From the NCBI RefSeq assembly GCF_001975985.1, contig NZ_MTQF01000001.1:456943-520942 (forward strand): DNA of 64,000 nucleotides. The letters run 5' to 3'. The stretch is from [Flexibacter] sp. ATCC 35103 (GTDB lineage: Bacteria; Bacteroidota; Bacteroidia; Flavobacteriales; Flavobacteriaceae). Position 1 is the first letter of the stretch, and each line of letters starts with the position of its first letter. The notes beneath the pieces were generated by a model that had not been told where the DNA came from, ran no database searches, and was given only the letters and a program-made list of their open reading frames with translations. Below, piece by piece: positions 37,701-46,900 of this stretch. The translations under genes were made by a program, and so were the position numbers.

Positions 37701-40700
37701 CAAATGTATATTCGAATGAGTTTTGTCCTGGCAATAAGTTCAATAATGATCCTGATACAGATTGTAATGTTCCAATATCAATTGGGTTATTAGATCCGTC
37801 ACGTTTAGTACCTATTACCGAAATATTTTGTCCTACTGCAAGTAAGCTATTTTCTAAACCTATTTTTACAGTTACCGCAGTTCCTTTAGGAATAGTTGTT
37901 GGCCATTGCAGATTTTGCCATGTTGTACCAATGCCTAAAAGCCCTAAACCGGTAGTTATTGTTGAATGTGTACTTGGATCACCATCTACAGCCAAAGGTC
38001 CGTTTGTTACTGATCCTGTAATAACAGATCCTGATAATTGAGAATTAGCATAAACTCTTTCTAATAATGCATCACAAGCAGCTGCATCAATAACACTAAT
38101 AGTTACTGTTTGACTGGTCGTACAAGTACCATTACTAGCCACCACAGTATAGGTATAAATACCAACAGTATTTAGAATTCCGGTGTTATTTGATGGTAAT
38201 GCATTCCCTTGTGGGTCATACCATGTTATTGTTCCGTTTGAAGTTGCTGCTAAAGCTACTGAAGTTCCTGTATTAACAGCAATTGAACTCGTTACTCCTG
38301 TTAATGTTGGTAATGGATTAACAGTTACTGCAACCGGTACTCTTACTGAAGGACAATCAACACCAACAGTTTGAGCCTGGATAAAATAAGTACCGCTTAT
38401 AAGAATATTTCCTGCCGCTTGCTCTGTAATTGGATTATTTGTTGAATCAAAGAAAGTATAAGTTGTATTTCCTGATGCATCAAAATTTGAAATAGCGTCT
38501 TTTAGATTTACTTTACCACAAGCTGAATATGGACTTGTAACTGTTAAAGCTGAACCTGCAGGATAATTTACTACAACTTCTTTTAAAGTTCCGTTTAAAT
38601 TTTCGCAAGTTCCTCCGTTAAGTACAGATACATAATACGTATAAGGAGCGTTAGCTGCAATAAGTCCGCTAATTGTTAAAGCTCCGGTTGTAGCATTTTT
38701 AGAATATGTTACTCCTGCTACTGTACCTGTCGTAATTTCTTGTGTTTTATTTTGATCTAAGTAATATTTAAATGTTGCTCCCGCTAAAGCAGATGTTGGA
38801 GTCAATACAACACCTCCCGCACATGAAGCAGTTACAGGGCTTGTAATTGCAATATCTGCAGCTGTAGGAATAGGCAACACAGTAATTGTTACTGGCTGGC
38901 GAACACTATTAATACATCCACCACGAGTGGCTTCTAAATAATAAGTAGTTGTAACATTTAAAGGAGTAGAATTAACCGCTGCTAAATTCCCTCCTGTTGG
39001 AGCATCATACCAGGCAAAAGTTTCTGTTCCTGTAGAAGATGCTGTCAAAGTAGGAGTTCCACCCGCGCAAATTGGTGTGGCTGCACCTGTTATTGTTGCA
39101 TTTGGAAATCTATAAGAAACCTCATAAATATTCAAGGTCGTTAACAAGCCTACCAATGCACCAAATCTAATTTCGACTTTATTAAATGCTGCAGATGTAG
39201 GAAAGCTAACTTTAAATTTATTTCCTGATAATACCTGCAAATTCAATAAATTATTATTGATTAAAAGTCTGTCGTTATTAAATGTTACTCCGTTATAAGT
39301 CGCTATACTAACAGAACTTAACAATGCTACATCAGCAATTCCTCCAGGTAATTCTAATTCAATATCAATGATATCTCCTGCCTGCCCTGGTGTACCAAAA
39401 GTTAATTGTTGTTGTATATAAGCATTCAATACTCCTGCAGGAATAGTCAGACTTGCAAATGTATTTATGTTTCCATCATAAGAATTTGTTTGATTACTTG
39501 AGGTACATAAAGCACATAAAGAAACCGGTAGAGTTGTATCTATAGTTACTGCTTGTGAATTTGGCTGCAAACAGCTGCTTACAGTATTAACTATCATAAC
39601 ATTTATAGCTGCTCTTGAAGCACTTATACAGTCTGTAGCTAAATTTCTGGCCTGAACATAAAATGTTGTATTCGCCGTTAAAGCCGGACTTGGAGTATAA
39701 GTACTTGAATTTGCCAATAAAAGATTCCCTCCTGTTGGAGCATCATACCAATCATAAGAAACTCCTGCACTAGTTGTAACAGATAAGGTTACAGTTTGAC
39801 CAGACTGAATAATTACATTTGAAGATACCGGAACCGGAACTGATGCAGCCGGATTAACAGTAACTGTTACTGCTGTACGAGTAGGACTTAAACAACTACC
39901 AATTACAGCTTCAACATAATAAGTAGTTGTTGCAGTTAAATTAGGTGTTGTATAAGAAGTGCCTGTAAACAATAAATTTCCGCCAGTAGTCGCATCATAC
40001 CAATTATAAGTAGTGCCTGCAACCGGTGTATCAATTGTTATTGTTGTTGTTTGCCCACTACATAAAGTTGATGGACTTGCAATAACAGGTGTTGGTGCAA
40101 CAGGATTATTTACTGTAATAACAACTGGAGTTCTTTCACTATTTACACAACCATTTCGGGTAACCTCTACATAATAGGTTTTATTAGCTGTTAAAGCCGG
40201 AGTTGTAATAGCTGCAGTGCTAAATAATAAATTCCCTCCTGTTAAAGCATCATACCATTTGATAGTTTCACCCAAAGCAGCACTAGAAACTAAAGTAGCT
40301 GTTTGTCCGCTGCAAATTGTTGTATTTCCTGAAATTGTTGGCGCTTTATATCTGTAAGTTGCCTGATAGATATCTAAACTGGTTAATACTGTAACCACAG
40401 CACCAAACCTGATTTCTACACGATCAAAATTTGCTCCCGCAACAATACTGGCTCTAAATCTGTTTCCGGATATTAATTGTAACGAAACTAACGGATTATT
40501 AATAAAAACCCTGTCTCCGTTATAAGTTGCACCATTATAAGTTGCTAAACTAACACCACCCAATAATGCAACATCTGCCAACCCTCCTGGTAATGCCAAT
40601 TCAACATCTACAATATCACCAGTTTTACCAGGATTATTAAATTGTAATGTTTGTTGAATCCATCCATTTACCAAACCTATTGGCAAAGTTAGTCGTGCTG

Positions 40701-42147
40701 AAGTAGCACTATTTCCATCAACTGAATTATTTGGAGTTGTAGAAGAACAAAGCAAACAAAGTCCGTTTTGAGTAGTCTGCTGGCTATTTGCTTCCAAACA
40801 ACCTCCTAGCGGGTTAGCCAAAACAGTTACCGTAACCGGAACTCTCGTTGCGCTGACACATCCTCCTGTACTATTGCGTGACTCTACATAATAGGTTTTG
40901 GTTGCAGTTAATATTGGCGTTGTAAATGTATTTGAATCCCCTAATAATTTAGTTCCTCCAGTAGGTACATCATACCAATCAAGGACAACACCTGTCTCAC
41001 TTGTCGAAGCGCTTAAAGTAGCATTTTGACCGGATAATATCGAAACACTTTGCGTTAGTATTGTAGCTGGTCCGGGAACAGGAGTTGAAGTTACTGTAAC
41101 CTGTGTACGTGCTGATTTACAAGTACCGATTGAAGCTTCTACATAAAAATTAGTTACTCCTATAGGTACAGTTGCTGTATAAGTATTACCTGTAGTTAAA
41201 AGTGTTCCTGCCGTAGGAGCATTATACCAGGAATAAGTAGTTCCTAAAACCGGATTTACAACTGATAAGGTCGTTGCCTGCGTTGCTCCCGTAGAACAAA
41301 TTGCTGTTCCCGTAGCACTTATAACAGGTACTACAGGATCTATTACATTAATAGTCACCGGTAAACGCTCACTGCTTTCACAGCCGCCAATTCTTGAAGT
41401 ACTTACATAATATGTAGTTGTAGCCGTTAAAGCAGGTGTAGTATAAGTAGCCAGATTTGAAATTGCTGTAGTAGATGTTGGTGAATCATACCAAGCTACT
41501 GTTGTACCAGTTGCAGCAGTTGCCGTAAGTGTTATTGATTGTCCGGTACATATAGATTGTGTTTCTCCATTAGTAATGGTTGGTTTTGCAAATTGCAAAC
41601 GCACATCATATATTCTTAAATTCGACAATAAACTAACAAGCCCGCCTACCTGAATTCTAAGTTGATCAGCATCACCAGTTAATGTGTATCTAATAACACC
41701 CATTGTGTTTCCTGACAAAAGCTGAATGTTCAGCAAAGGGCTATTTAATGCAACGGTAGCTCCATTAGTATTTGTTGCTGAATTTCTTGCCTGAATACTC
41801 GCATTAGACAACAAACCAACATCTAACAATGGTGAATCTGAACCGTAATAAATAACAATTTGATCGCCAGCTTTTGCCGTTTGATTAAGTGTTACTGTTT
41901 CTTGTGCGAAACAAAGTACACCCAGTGAATTTGTGAGTGTTGCATAAGTGCTTAAGCTCGTATCATAAGCAAAAGACGGATTAATAATTTCCGTCGTACC
42001 CAGACATACCCCACCAATACCTGAAGTATTTGAAATAGGTCTGCAAAAGGTTTGTGCAAAGTTTTTATTGCACAAAAGCAATAAAAACAATAAACCTAAT
42101 AATCTCTTCTTTACGATGAGATCATAGAAAGTAAAATTTTTTTTCAT
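31729..42147 (-). CDS. Giant T9SS type B surface adhesin with twelve near-identical repeats
   Basis: A 3472-residue secreted protein. It has a signal peptide (GLLFLLLLCNKNFAQ), then five copies of a lectin/discoidin-like module (about 36-193, 446-603, 855-1010, 1365-1530 and 1530-1690; the core pattern is DVELxLPGGxADVALL ... SGNxF ... VEIRFGAxVxxLTxLxIY). These are separated by Ig-like modules of about 80 residues (ITVNNPVAPTPVI, TYYVEA, WYDAPTGG). Twelve nearly identical 80-residue repeats (about 1976-2935) follow, then three diverged ones, an unrelated Ig-like stretch, a DUF11 domain (about 3255-3370), and the C-terminal type B sorting domain (about 3385-3472: YNEFTPNNDGANDLF ... VYNRYGSLVYSK). 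It should be exported by T9SS and held on the cell surface for gliding or adhesion, like SprB. Confidence 0.93.
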   Translation of the reverse strand: MKKNFTFYDLIVKKRLLGLLFLLLLCNKNFAQTFCRPISNTSGIGGVCLGTTEIINPSFAYDTSLSTYATLTNSLGVLCFAQETVTLNQTAKAGDQIVIYYGSDSPLLDVGLLSNASIQARNSATNTNGATVALNSPLLNIQLLSGNTMGVIRYTLTGDADQLRIQVGGLVSLLSNLRIYDVRLQFAKPTITNGETQSICTGQSITLTATAATGTTVAWYDSPTSTTAISNLATYTTPALTATTTYYVSTSRIGGCESSERLPVTINVIDPVVPVISATGTAICSTGATQATTLSVVNPVLGTTYSWYNAPTAGTLLTTGNTYTATVPIGVTNFYVEASIGTCKSARTQVTVTSTPVPGPATILTQSVSILSGQNATLSASTSETGVVLDWYDVPTGGTKLLGDSNTFTTPILTATKTYYVESRNSTGGCVSATRVPVTVTVLANPLGGCLEANSQQTTQNGLCLLCSSTTPNNSVDGNSATSARLTLPIGLVNGWIQQTLQFNNPGKTGDIVDVELALPGGLADVALLGGVSLATYNGATYNGDRVFINNPLVSLQLISGNRFRASIVAGANFDRVEIRFGAVVTVLTSLDIYQATYRYKAPTISGNTTICSGQTATLVSSAALGETIKWYDALTGGNLLFSTAAITTPALTANKTYYVEVTRNGCVNSERTPVVITVNNPVAPTPVIASPSTLCSGQTTTITIDTPVAGTTYNWYDATTGGNLLFTGTSYTTPNLTATTTYYVEAVIGSCLSPTRTAVTVTVNPAASVPVPVSSNVIIQSGQTVTLSVTTSAGVSYDWYDAPTGGNLLLANSSTYTPSPALTANTTFYVQARNLATDCISASRAAINVMIVNTVSSCLQPNSQAVTIDTTLPVSLCALCTSSNQTNSYDGNINTFASLTIPAGVLNAYIQQQLTFGTPGQAGDIIDIELELPGGIADVALLSSVSIATYNGVTFNNDRLLINNNLLNLQVLSGNKFKVSFPTSAAFNKVEIRFGALVGLLTTLNIYEVSYRFPNATITGAATPICAGGTPTLTASSTGTETFAWYDAPTGGNLAAVNSTPLNVTTTYYLEATRGGCINSVRQPVTITVLPIPTAADIAITSPVTASCAGGVVLTPTSALAGATFKYYLDQNKTQEITTGTVAGVTYSKNATTGALTISGLIAANAPYTYYVSVLNGGTCENLNGTLKEVVVNYPAGSALTVTSPYSACGKVNLKDAISNFDASGNTTYTFFDSTNNPITEQAAGNILISGTYFIQAQTVGVDCPSVRVPVAVTVNPLPTLTGVTSSIAVNTGTSVALAATSNGTITWYDPQGNALPSNNTGILNTVGIYTYTVVASNGTCTTSQTVTISVIDAAACDALLERVYANSQLSGSVITGSVTNGPLAVDGDPSTHSTITTGLGLLGIGTTWQNLQWPTTIPKGTAVTVKIGLENSLLAVGQNISVIGTKRDGSNNPIDIGTLQSVSGSLLNLLPGQNSFEYTFVPSNTAGLQDYDGIRVQLGSVLSVAQNINVYDAYYKKQVAQIACGQGDIEDVFSGVKDLGVGALTATVGVSNPWNIADGDVATYATMFSGAGVLAAAELTTTFRTPSMVGDSLRITISKPGTLLNLNLLTGFTIQLYSGNIPVGAPIQNTSSLLTLKLLSGDTMAMTIVAPQTQPYDKAVITFGGVASVLDQLRVHTIDRVTNTKVIGGDLDNNITVCPGADITLQVPPKSCANYVWYDSPTGGNVLANGQIYTLPETLAAGTYKYYIQPIRYGCPALERGEVTVIVRATTPAATIASVTINGGNSTIICAENGTVTLDAVLNGTPVLTNPVYHWYSFDGTASQEIVGETTPKLILTGLAPGTYTYYVGLSSDEYCETAPANRKQVTFTILPSSLVTDINVDNASICHDTDAVLTPTSGLINPVFFWYLDANKTQPIFNGVINGVTYAVSSTGVLTASGLTTAMSPISYYVAVTSDNTCQNKNGELKVATVMINDPATPTLVTAGTQNFCLADAPTFASIQFNEANIVWYTALTGGTAIPSTTPLTSGTYFAALKDATMACESSVRLSVTISVTDPGTPTLVTAGTQNFCLVNAPTFASVQFNETNIVWYTALTAGTAIPSTTPLTSGTYFAALKDATTTCESAVRLSVTISVTDPGTPTLVTAGTQNFCLVNVPTFASVQFNETNIVWYTALTGGTAIPSTTPLTSGTYFAALLDATTTCESAVRLSVSINVSDPGTPTLVTAGTQNFCLVNAPTFASVQFNETNIVWYTALTGGTAIPSTTPLTSGTYFAALLDATTTCESAVRLSVTISVTDPGTPTLVTAGTQNFCLVNAPTFASVQFNETNIVWYTALTGGTAIPSTTPLTSGTYFAALLDPTTNCESSIRLSVTINVSDPGTPTLVTAGTQNFCLVNVPTFASVQFNETNIVWYTALTGGTAIPSTTPLTSGTYFAALLDATTTCESAVRLSVTINVSDPGTPTLVTAGTQNFCLVNAPTFASVQFNETNIVWYTALTGGTAIASTTPLTSGTYFAALLDATTTCESAVRLSVTISVTDPATPTLVTAGTQNFCLVNAPTFASVQFNEVNIVWYTALTGGTAIPSTAPLTSGTYFAALKDAVTGCESSVRLSVTINVSDPGTPTLVTAGTQNFCLVNAPTFASVQFNETNIVWYTALTGGTAIPSTTPLTSGTYFAALLDATTTCESAVRLSVTINVSDPGTPTLVTAGTQNFCLVNAPTFASVQFNETNIVWYTALTGGTAIASTTPLTSGTYFAALVDPVTSCESVTRLSVTINVTDPGTPTLVTAGTQNFCLVNAPTFASVQFNQANIVWYTALTGGTAIPSTTPLTSGTYFAALKDAVTNCESITRLSVTINVSDPGTPTLVTAGTQNFCLSDAPTFASVQFNQANIVWYTALTGGTAIPSTTALTSGTYFAALKDAATTCESAARLSVTVVVGNTNTPTTNNTAQNFCSTSAPTFASIQVNESNVSWFATATGGTAIPLTTALASGTYYGEITDPLTGCKSASRLSVMITIVNPMATPTTNSTTQNFCSVNAPKVSNIQVNEANVIWYSTPTGGTAIPATTALASGIYYGVIASASGCENPARLAVTVNVNTPGIVTTPKTTQTFCLSAVPTIASIIVNEANVVWYTSATGGTPLAANTPLTAATYYAAALNNTTNGCDSATRLGVTIAFENDALVPITATDDTPCVFQGITYSIANGKSDYVWSITNGTITSGGGNADGSVTVSWSDIGPGKVEVKYTNTCNETTTKTLNVTVATCSDLTITNTVSNPTPNFGEQITFTVTVNNVGQGNFINTIVSELLPSGYDLVSASTTVGTYDLGTQLWTIPTLNAGQSVVLTIVAEVLPSGNYLNVATVEISTPLDVDASNNSASASVEPICLTVYNEFTPNNDGANDLFRIDCIESYPNNELKVYNRYGSLVYSKQHYENDWDGTANVSGVVNRGDMLPTGTYFYVITIGDGSAKKGWLSIMR
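33343..36222 (-). repeat. Twelve tandem 240-bp repeats inside the adhesin gene
   Basis: The period is exactly 240 bp: the phrase GCTTGTAAGT recurs at 33901, 34141, 34381 and so on to 36061. Each unit encodes TLVTAGTQNFCLVNAPTFAS ... NIVWYTALTGGTAIPSTTPL ... CESAVRLSVTI and ends SVTDPG or NVSDPG. The units differ at a handful of positions, mainly the NA/NV, KD/LD and S/T sites. Each has two cysteines (FCL and CES). Three diverged units follow toward the C-terminus (about 32630-33342). Confidence 0.95.
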
Positions 42148-42278
42148 AATTTGGAAGATTAGAAAATGGACAATAAAATACCTGTTGCGATAAGCACGTA
42201 TGCTTAGGCAATTTTAAAAAACGTTAAAAATCAACTAGTTAAAATGAAATTTAAATTCGCAGTGTACTAAGAATGTAA

Positions 42279-42463
42279 ACTCCATCTGAGTAAAAAAATC
42301 ATGTTGTATTGCGTATACCGAAGTATACTAAAGAGCAGTTTTTATTCTGACAGAATAAAAATTGTCTCAAAAATTTTAGGGAATATTGATCTACATCAAT
42401 CTTCCAGATGGAGTGATTTGTTAGTGGACTAATTTTCATAAAAGAAAATTTAAGTTGATGTAG
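42279..42463 (-). promoter_or_regulatory. Cluster of inverted repeats upstream of the adhesin gene
   Basis: Four nested or adjacent symmetric pairs: ACTCCATCTG (42279-42288) with CAGATGGAGT (42405-42414); GTATAC-CGAA-GTATAC (42313-42328); TTTTTATTCTG-A-CAGAATAAAAA (42339-42361); and CTACATCAA (42391-42399) with TTGATGTAG (42455-42463), the former also forming TTGAT/ATCAA. A possible promoter (TTG, 21 nt, AATTTTTG at 42375-42368) would start transcription at the edge of the TTTTTATTCTG dyad. They may be operator sites or a structured 5' leader. Confidence 0.5.
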
Positions 42464-43345
42464 AACTGAGGGAATTCTTTAATATATAGTATGAAGTCAA
42501 TATTTATAAAAAGTTGATTAGGCAATCTATAAACTTTGTTGATTTAGAAGAAACTCTAAAAATTGAATTCATTAATTTTTATAAGAGGCTTTTTTACATT
42601 TAAAAAAATTAAACACAAAAACGCCTTTTGTCAACAAAGCCGACAATTGGACTTTGAAAATAAAAAGCTGACGTAAATAGAAAACTGTTGTGAAAAATTT
42701 GTGCTGGAACGAAAATCAGATTTTAAAATAAAACTGAAGATTTTCGATACAATAAAAGATAAAGCTAAAATAATATGTATACCTAATACAAACTGGATAA
42801 AGAAAGTAAATGTCAATTCCATAAGCAAACTAATTAAGTTATTATTTAAATCTTCAATTTTAAAATATAAAAAAATATAAAAATTGTAATCTGAATCTAT
42901 TTAAAAATAATACTAAAAGTGATCTCCCTGATTTTTATATGTTTTCAAAAAGCACAAAAACTATTTTGTTTAACTTTTGTATTCTAAAATTAGAAAAAAG
43001 TAAAATGCAAAACAAGAATAAAATTCTTATTTTTTTTTAAATCCAAAAAAAGTAAAACGAAAATTATAGCGATACCATCAGAAAAACCGACGTTTTTAAC
43101 ATTAAATCAACTGTTATAATTATCATAAAAAAATGTGAATAAAATTTGTTAAATCTGCAAAAAGTAAGTTTAAGACTACTTTTAGTCTTTCTTAATCGTT
43201 TGATTTTTAACTAAAAAAGCCAAAATGAAAAGTAAAACTTACATTTTGAATTCAAAAACAAAATTCTTTGCATATTTCAAAAAAAAGGAGTGGAAATACG
43301 GGGTGAAAAAAATATAAAAGTTTAAACAAATGTTAAAAAACTAAA
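42464..43345. other. AT-rich gene-free gap
   Basis: Nearly 900 bp with no convincing gene on either strand. The AAAAGTAAAA phrase recurs several times (about 42815, 43000, 43050, 43225). The longest open frame, 65 codons at 42631-42828 minus, has no ribosome site or homology I recognise. The gap may hold distal control sites for the adhesin operon or simply be decayed sequence. Confidence 0.6.
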
Positions 43346-43386
43346 AAAAAGGTAAATAATTTAACATCAATCATTTACCTTTTTAA
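43344..43386 (-). terminator. Terminator after the DUF6495-like gene
   Basis: AAAAAGGTAAAT (43346-43357) pairs with ATTTACCTTTTT (43373-43384), 12 bp around a 15-nt loop. On the minus strand the stem ends in Ts, 20 nt after the gene. Confidence 0.7.
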
Positions 43387-43405
43387 AAATATATACTGCT
43401 AAAAT

Positions 43406-43879
43406 CTATGATTCAATAATAGTATTGATTTGAGTAAATAATTGTCCGTCACTCAAAAACGCACCTTGCTGGATTAATTCAAAAATAGAGGCATTTCTAT
43501 CCTCTGTAAATACTTTTTTACCTACTTTCATTTCTATGTTTTCAGTAAACATATTATCGCTCAACCATTGCAAACCATCTTTAGTAAGAAAGTCAGTTTC
43601 AGGAACCAATGATTTTAAAACGATAGATTGTACTTCAGTCTCAAAACACTGAAACAGGAAAATGTGATTTTTAGAAAAATGTTCTAAAAATTCAGCTCTG
43701 GACAAAACACCTTCCCAAATTAAATCTGAAAATACATCCAGTTCCTGTTCTGCCACTTCCGGTTTATTTATTTTAATAGAATCCCATTCTGCTTTATCTA
43801 TCGCCTGAGTGGCTAAAAAGCTGGCAAATTCTGCATGCAATTCATCAAATTGCTCCTTTGTTAATCTTGCGTATTTCAT
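43406..43879 (-). CDS. Conserved flavobacterial protein (DUF6495-like)
   Basis: A 157-residue acidic, soluble, mostly helical protein: KYARLTKEQFDELHAEFASF, then EWDSIKINKPEVAEQELDVF, IWEGVLSRAEFLEHFS and FLFQCFETEVQSIVL. It has no signal peptide or membrane segment. I believe it is the family listed as DUF6495, but the number is from memory and the function is unknown. It stands alone between a gene-free gap and the TonB receptor, with its own terminator. Confidence 0.6.
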   Translation of the reverse strand: MKYARLTKEQFDELHAEFASFLATQAIDKAEWDSIKINKPEVAEQELDVFSDLIWEGVLSRAEFLEHFSKNHIFLFQCFETEVQSIVLKSLVPETDFLTKDGLQWLSDNMFTENIEMKVGKKVFTEDRNASIFELIQQGAFLSDGQLFTQINTIIES

Positions 43880-43940
43880 TCGTGTTTATTTGTCAGATTT
43901 TATTCAATAGCATATTAATGCCGTTCCTGGCTATTTATAA

Positions 43941-43970
43941 TAAAAAAGCCCTCTTAAATTAAGAGGGCAA
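43941..43970. terminator. Terminator of the TonB-dependent receptor gene
   Basis: GCCCTCTT (43948-43955) and AAGAGGGC (43961-43968) form an 8-bp stem with a 5-nt loop. The A-run before 43948 gives the minus-strand T-tail, 25 nt after the receptor stop. Confidence 0.88.
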
Positions 43971-43992
43971 ATTTACACTATTTTTTATCTTT

Positions 43993-46900
43993 CTAGAAAA
44001 TATATCGTATACCAAATTGCATCTGCCATCTTGACGTTAAACTGGCATCATAGCTAAACGTTTTTGTTTGCGTATTAGTAAAAGTATAAGTAGGCGTATT
44101 TCCTGCTACAGTAACCCCAATTGGCTGCACACTTGTAGGTACCTGAACCACACCCCAATCTGAATTAATCAAATTACCAAGATTTAAAATATCAATACTA
44201 AACTGGATCGTATTCTTTTTTTCTGAAGCTGATGAAACTTTGAAATTATAATCCTGTAAAAATTTAAAATCACATCTTCCTCTCCATGGAGAAATTGCTC
44301 CATAACGCTCAGCGTATTGCCCTCTTCTGGTCTTTAAATATTTATCCTGCTCAATATATTTTTCAAAAGCCTCTGCTTGTCCCGCTCCTGTAAATGTCAT
44401 TTGTCCAATTTCGGCTGTTGTAGGAATATAAATCAAATCATTCACAGCAGAACCGTCATTATTAATATCTCCACCATACGTGTAGTTAAAACGTCCTCCT
44501 TGCGCATATTCAAAGAAAGCAGAAACTGTTGAAGCCCACTTATCATTGCTTCCATATTTCCATTTTTTAGAAGCTACACCAATAAAACGATGATTATCAC
44601 CATATTTTGAGTTTGAAAGAACATCTTTATTCACATTTCCCAATGCAGGATTAAATGCAAAAGCGTCACCAGTAATTTCAGCCTCGATTGAGTTAACATC
44701 CTTAGATACTAAATAGTTATAAGCCACACTTGCATATAAACCATTATCAAAATTTTTCTGAACTTTGATACTAGAATTAAAGGCAAATCCTTTATTAGAA
44801 TTAGTCATTACATATGCATTGTTCGCTCCTTTATCTGCTGCAGTATAAATTAACCTTGCATCTGCTCCTGCAAGAGTTCCTGTAGGATCTTTTAGCCCCC
44901 AGTTTTGTACCTGAACACCATTTATATCTTTATTGTATGAAAAATCGAAAGTTAAAATATAATTACTTTCAAATTTATGATCATATCCTAAACTTGTTCT
45001 CCAAACCTGAGGCCATTTGTAATCCGGATCCATAATCTGAAAAAAGCTGTCATCAGCACCACTTACCTGATTTCCTAACCAAACAAACGGAATTCTTCCG
45101 GTAAAAATCCCCGATCCACCACGCAATTGCGAAGTGGCATTGCCTTTTACATCCCAATTAAAACCAATTCTTGGAGACCATAAAATCCTGTCACTAGGCA
45201 AATTAGTCGAAATTAATTTCACTGCTTGCCCAGTATCCGGATCATAATAGTCAATATTATTATCCCTGCCGGCACCGCCGTTATCAGTATCAATATATTT
45301 CTGAATCAAATCAGCAGTATTAAAATACAATGGCTTATCAATTCTTAAACCCAAAGACAATTTAAAATCTTCAGTAACACTAAAATCATCCTGTGCATAA
45401 AAAGCCAATTGACCTACATTTAATTCCGCCAGTTTCCAGCCACCATCGCTGCCAACTGCAAATTGACTTTTTGAGTTAAATGTATCCTGAGCATATTGTA
45501 AATTTTGCGCTATGATACTTGTTGCATAAGGCTTTGCAGCATCATCTAAAAAGTCCTGTGTCGTAAAATATGGTGTAAAGAAAGTTCCGGCGTAACCATT
45601 TGGATTTCCAAAGTTGTCATATCCTCCCAAATTGAATGAATTTGCGAATTTAAATTTTTCAAAAGAAGATCCAAATGTAAATGAATGTTTTCCAACAGTA
45701 TAAGTTAAGTTATCTGTAATCTGAATCACTTTCTGATCCAGCGTATTATTTATAGAAAATGGTTCATGACCTGCAATAATATAATTTGATCCCGCACCAT
45801 CCTGAATATTAATTACCGGAGCCGGAGTTGAAAAAGGATCGCGATAATCGTTAAAATGAGTATAACCTGCCTGTAATTTATTAGAAACTGATTCACTGAA
45901 TTTTGAATTCAATTCCAATAAAAATGAACTTAATTTATTATTAATCTGATATCCTGAGTTTTGAAACTGTAAGATTGAAGCATTTGGCCCTCTAAACCCC
46001 AAAGCTGTTGGATGTGCAGGTTTATCTTTTGAAGCATCCAGAAAATTATAAATCACAGCTAACTTATGATTATCATTAATATTCCAATCTACTTTTATAA
46101 TTCCTTTACTGGAATTAGATTCATGGATAAATCCTTGATATGCCCCAGTATTATATCCTAGATTTGCCAATGCGTTAGAAACTGCAATCAAATCAGATTC
46201 TAAAACTCTGGATTCATTAATTCCTGTAACGCCATCATTATTATTGGCTATAAAATTAGATCCTAAGTCACTTCTTTTGTCAATTTCAAAATTTCCAAAT
46301 ATAAACAACTTGTCTTTTATAATGGGCGCTCCCAAACTAAATCCTGCCTGAGTTTGCTCTAAGCTTGGTACAAAGATTTTTTCTCCTTTAATTTTACTTC
46401 CTGTTAAATCCTGATTTCTGTAAAAAGCATATGCCGTACCATGAAACTCATTTGTCCCGGATTTCGTAACAGCATTTACAGAAGCACCTGTAAAACCGGA
46501 TAAAGTTACGTCGTAAGGAGCGGTTGCTACCTGAATTTGCTCTATAGCATCTAACGAAATAGGCTGTGCTCCAGTTTGACCACCAGGAGTTGCAGCATCT
46601 AAGCCAAAAGGGTTATTAAAAATGGCTCCGTTTAAAGAGTAATTATTGTATTGATCATTTCTACCTCCAAAAGAACCACCGCTTGCAGTTGGCTCTAATC
46701 TGGTAAAATCTTCAGCTGATCGCGAAATAGTGGGCAGTGCTGTTAATTCTCTTCGACCAATTGTCGTTTCTGCTCCTGTTTTTCCACTCTTAAACACTTT
46801 ATCCTTAGATACTATTTTAACTTCCTCTAATGTCTGGCTTTCATCATTTAGAACAACATCTAAATTAAAAGCCTTACCCAAATCAAGATATACATCATTA

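Noticed and set aside
42631..42828. 65-codon minus-strand ORF in the gap above the adhesin
   Set aside because: Hydrophobic start but no ribosome site, promoter or recognisable family. The sequence is low-complexity and AT-rich, where such frames arise by chance.
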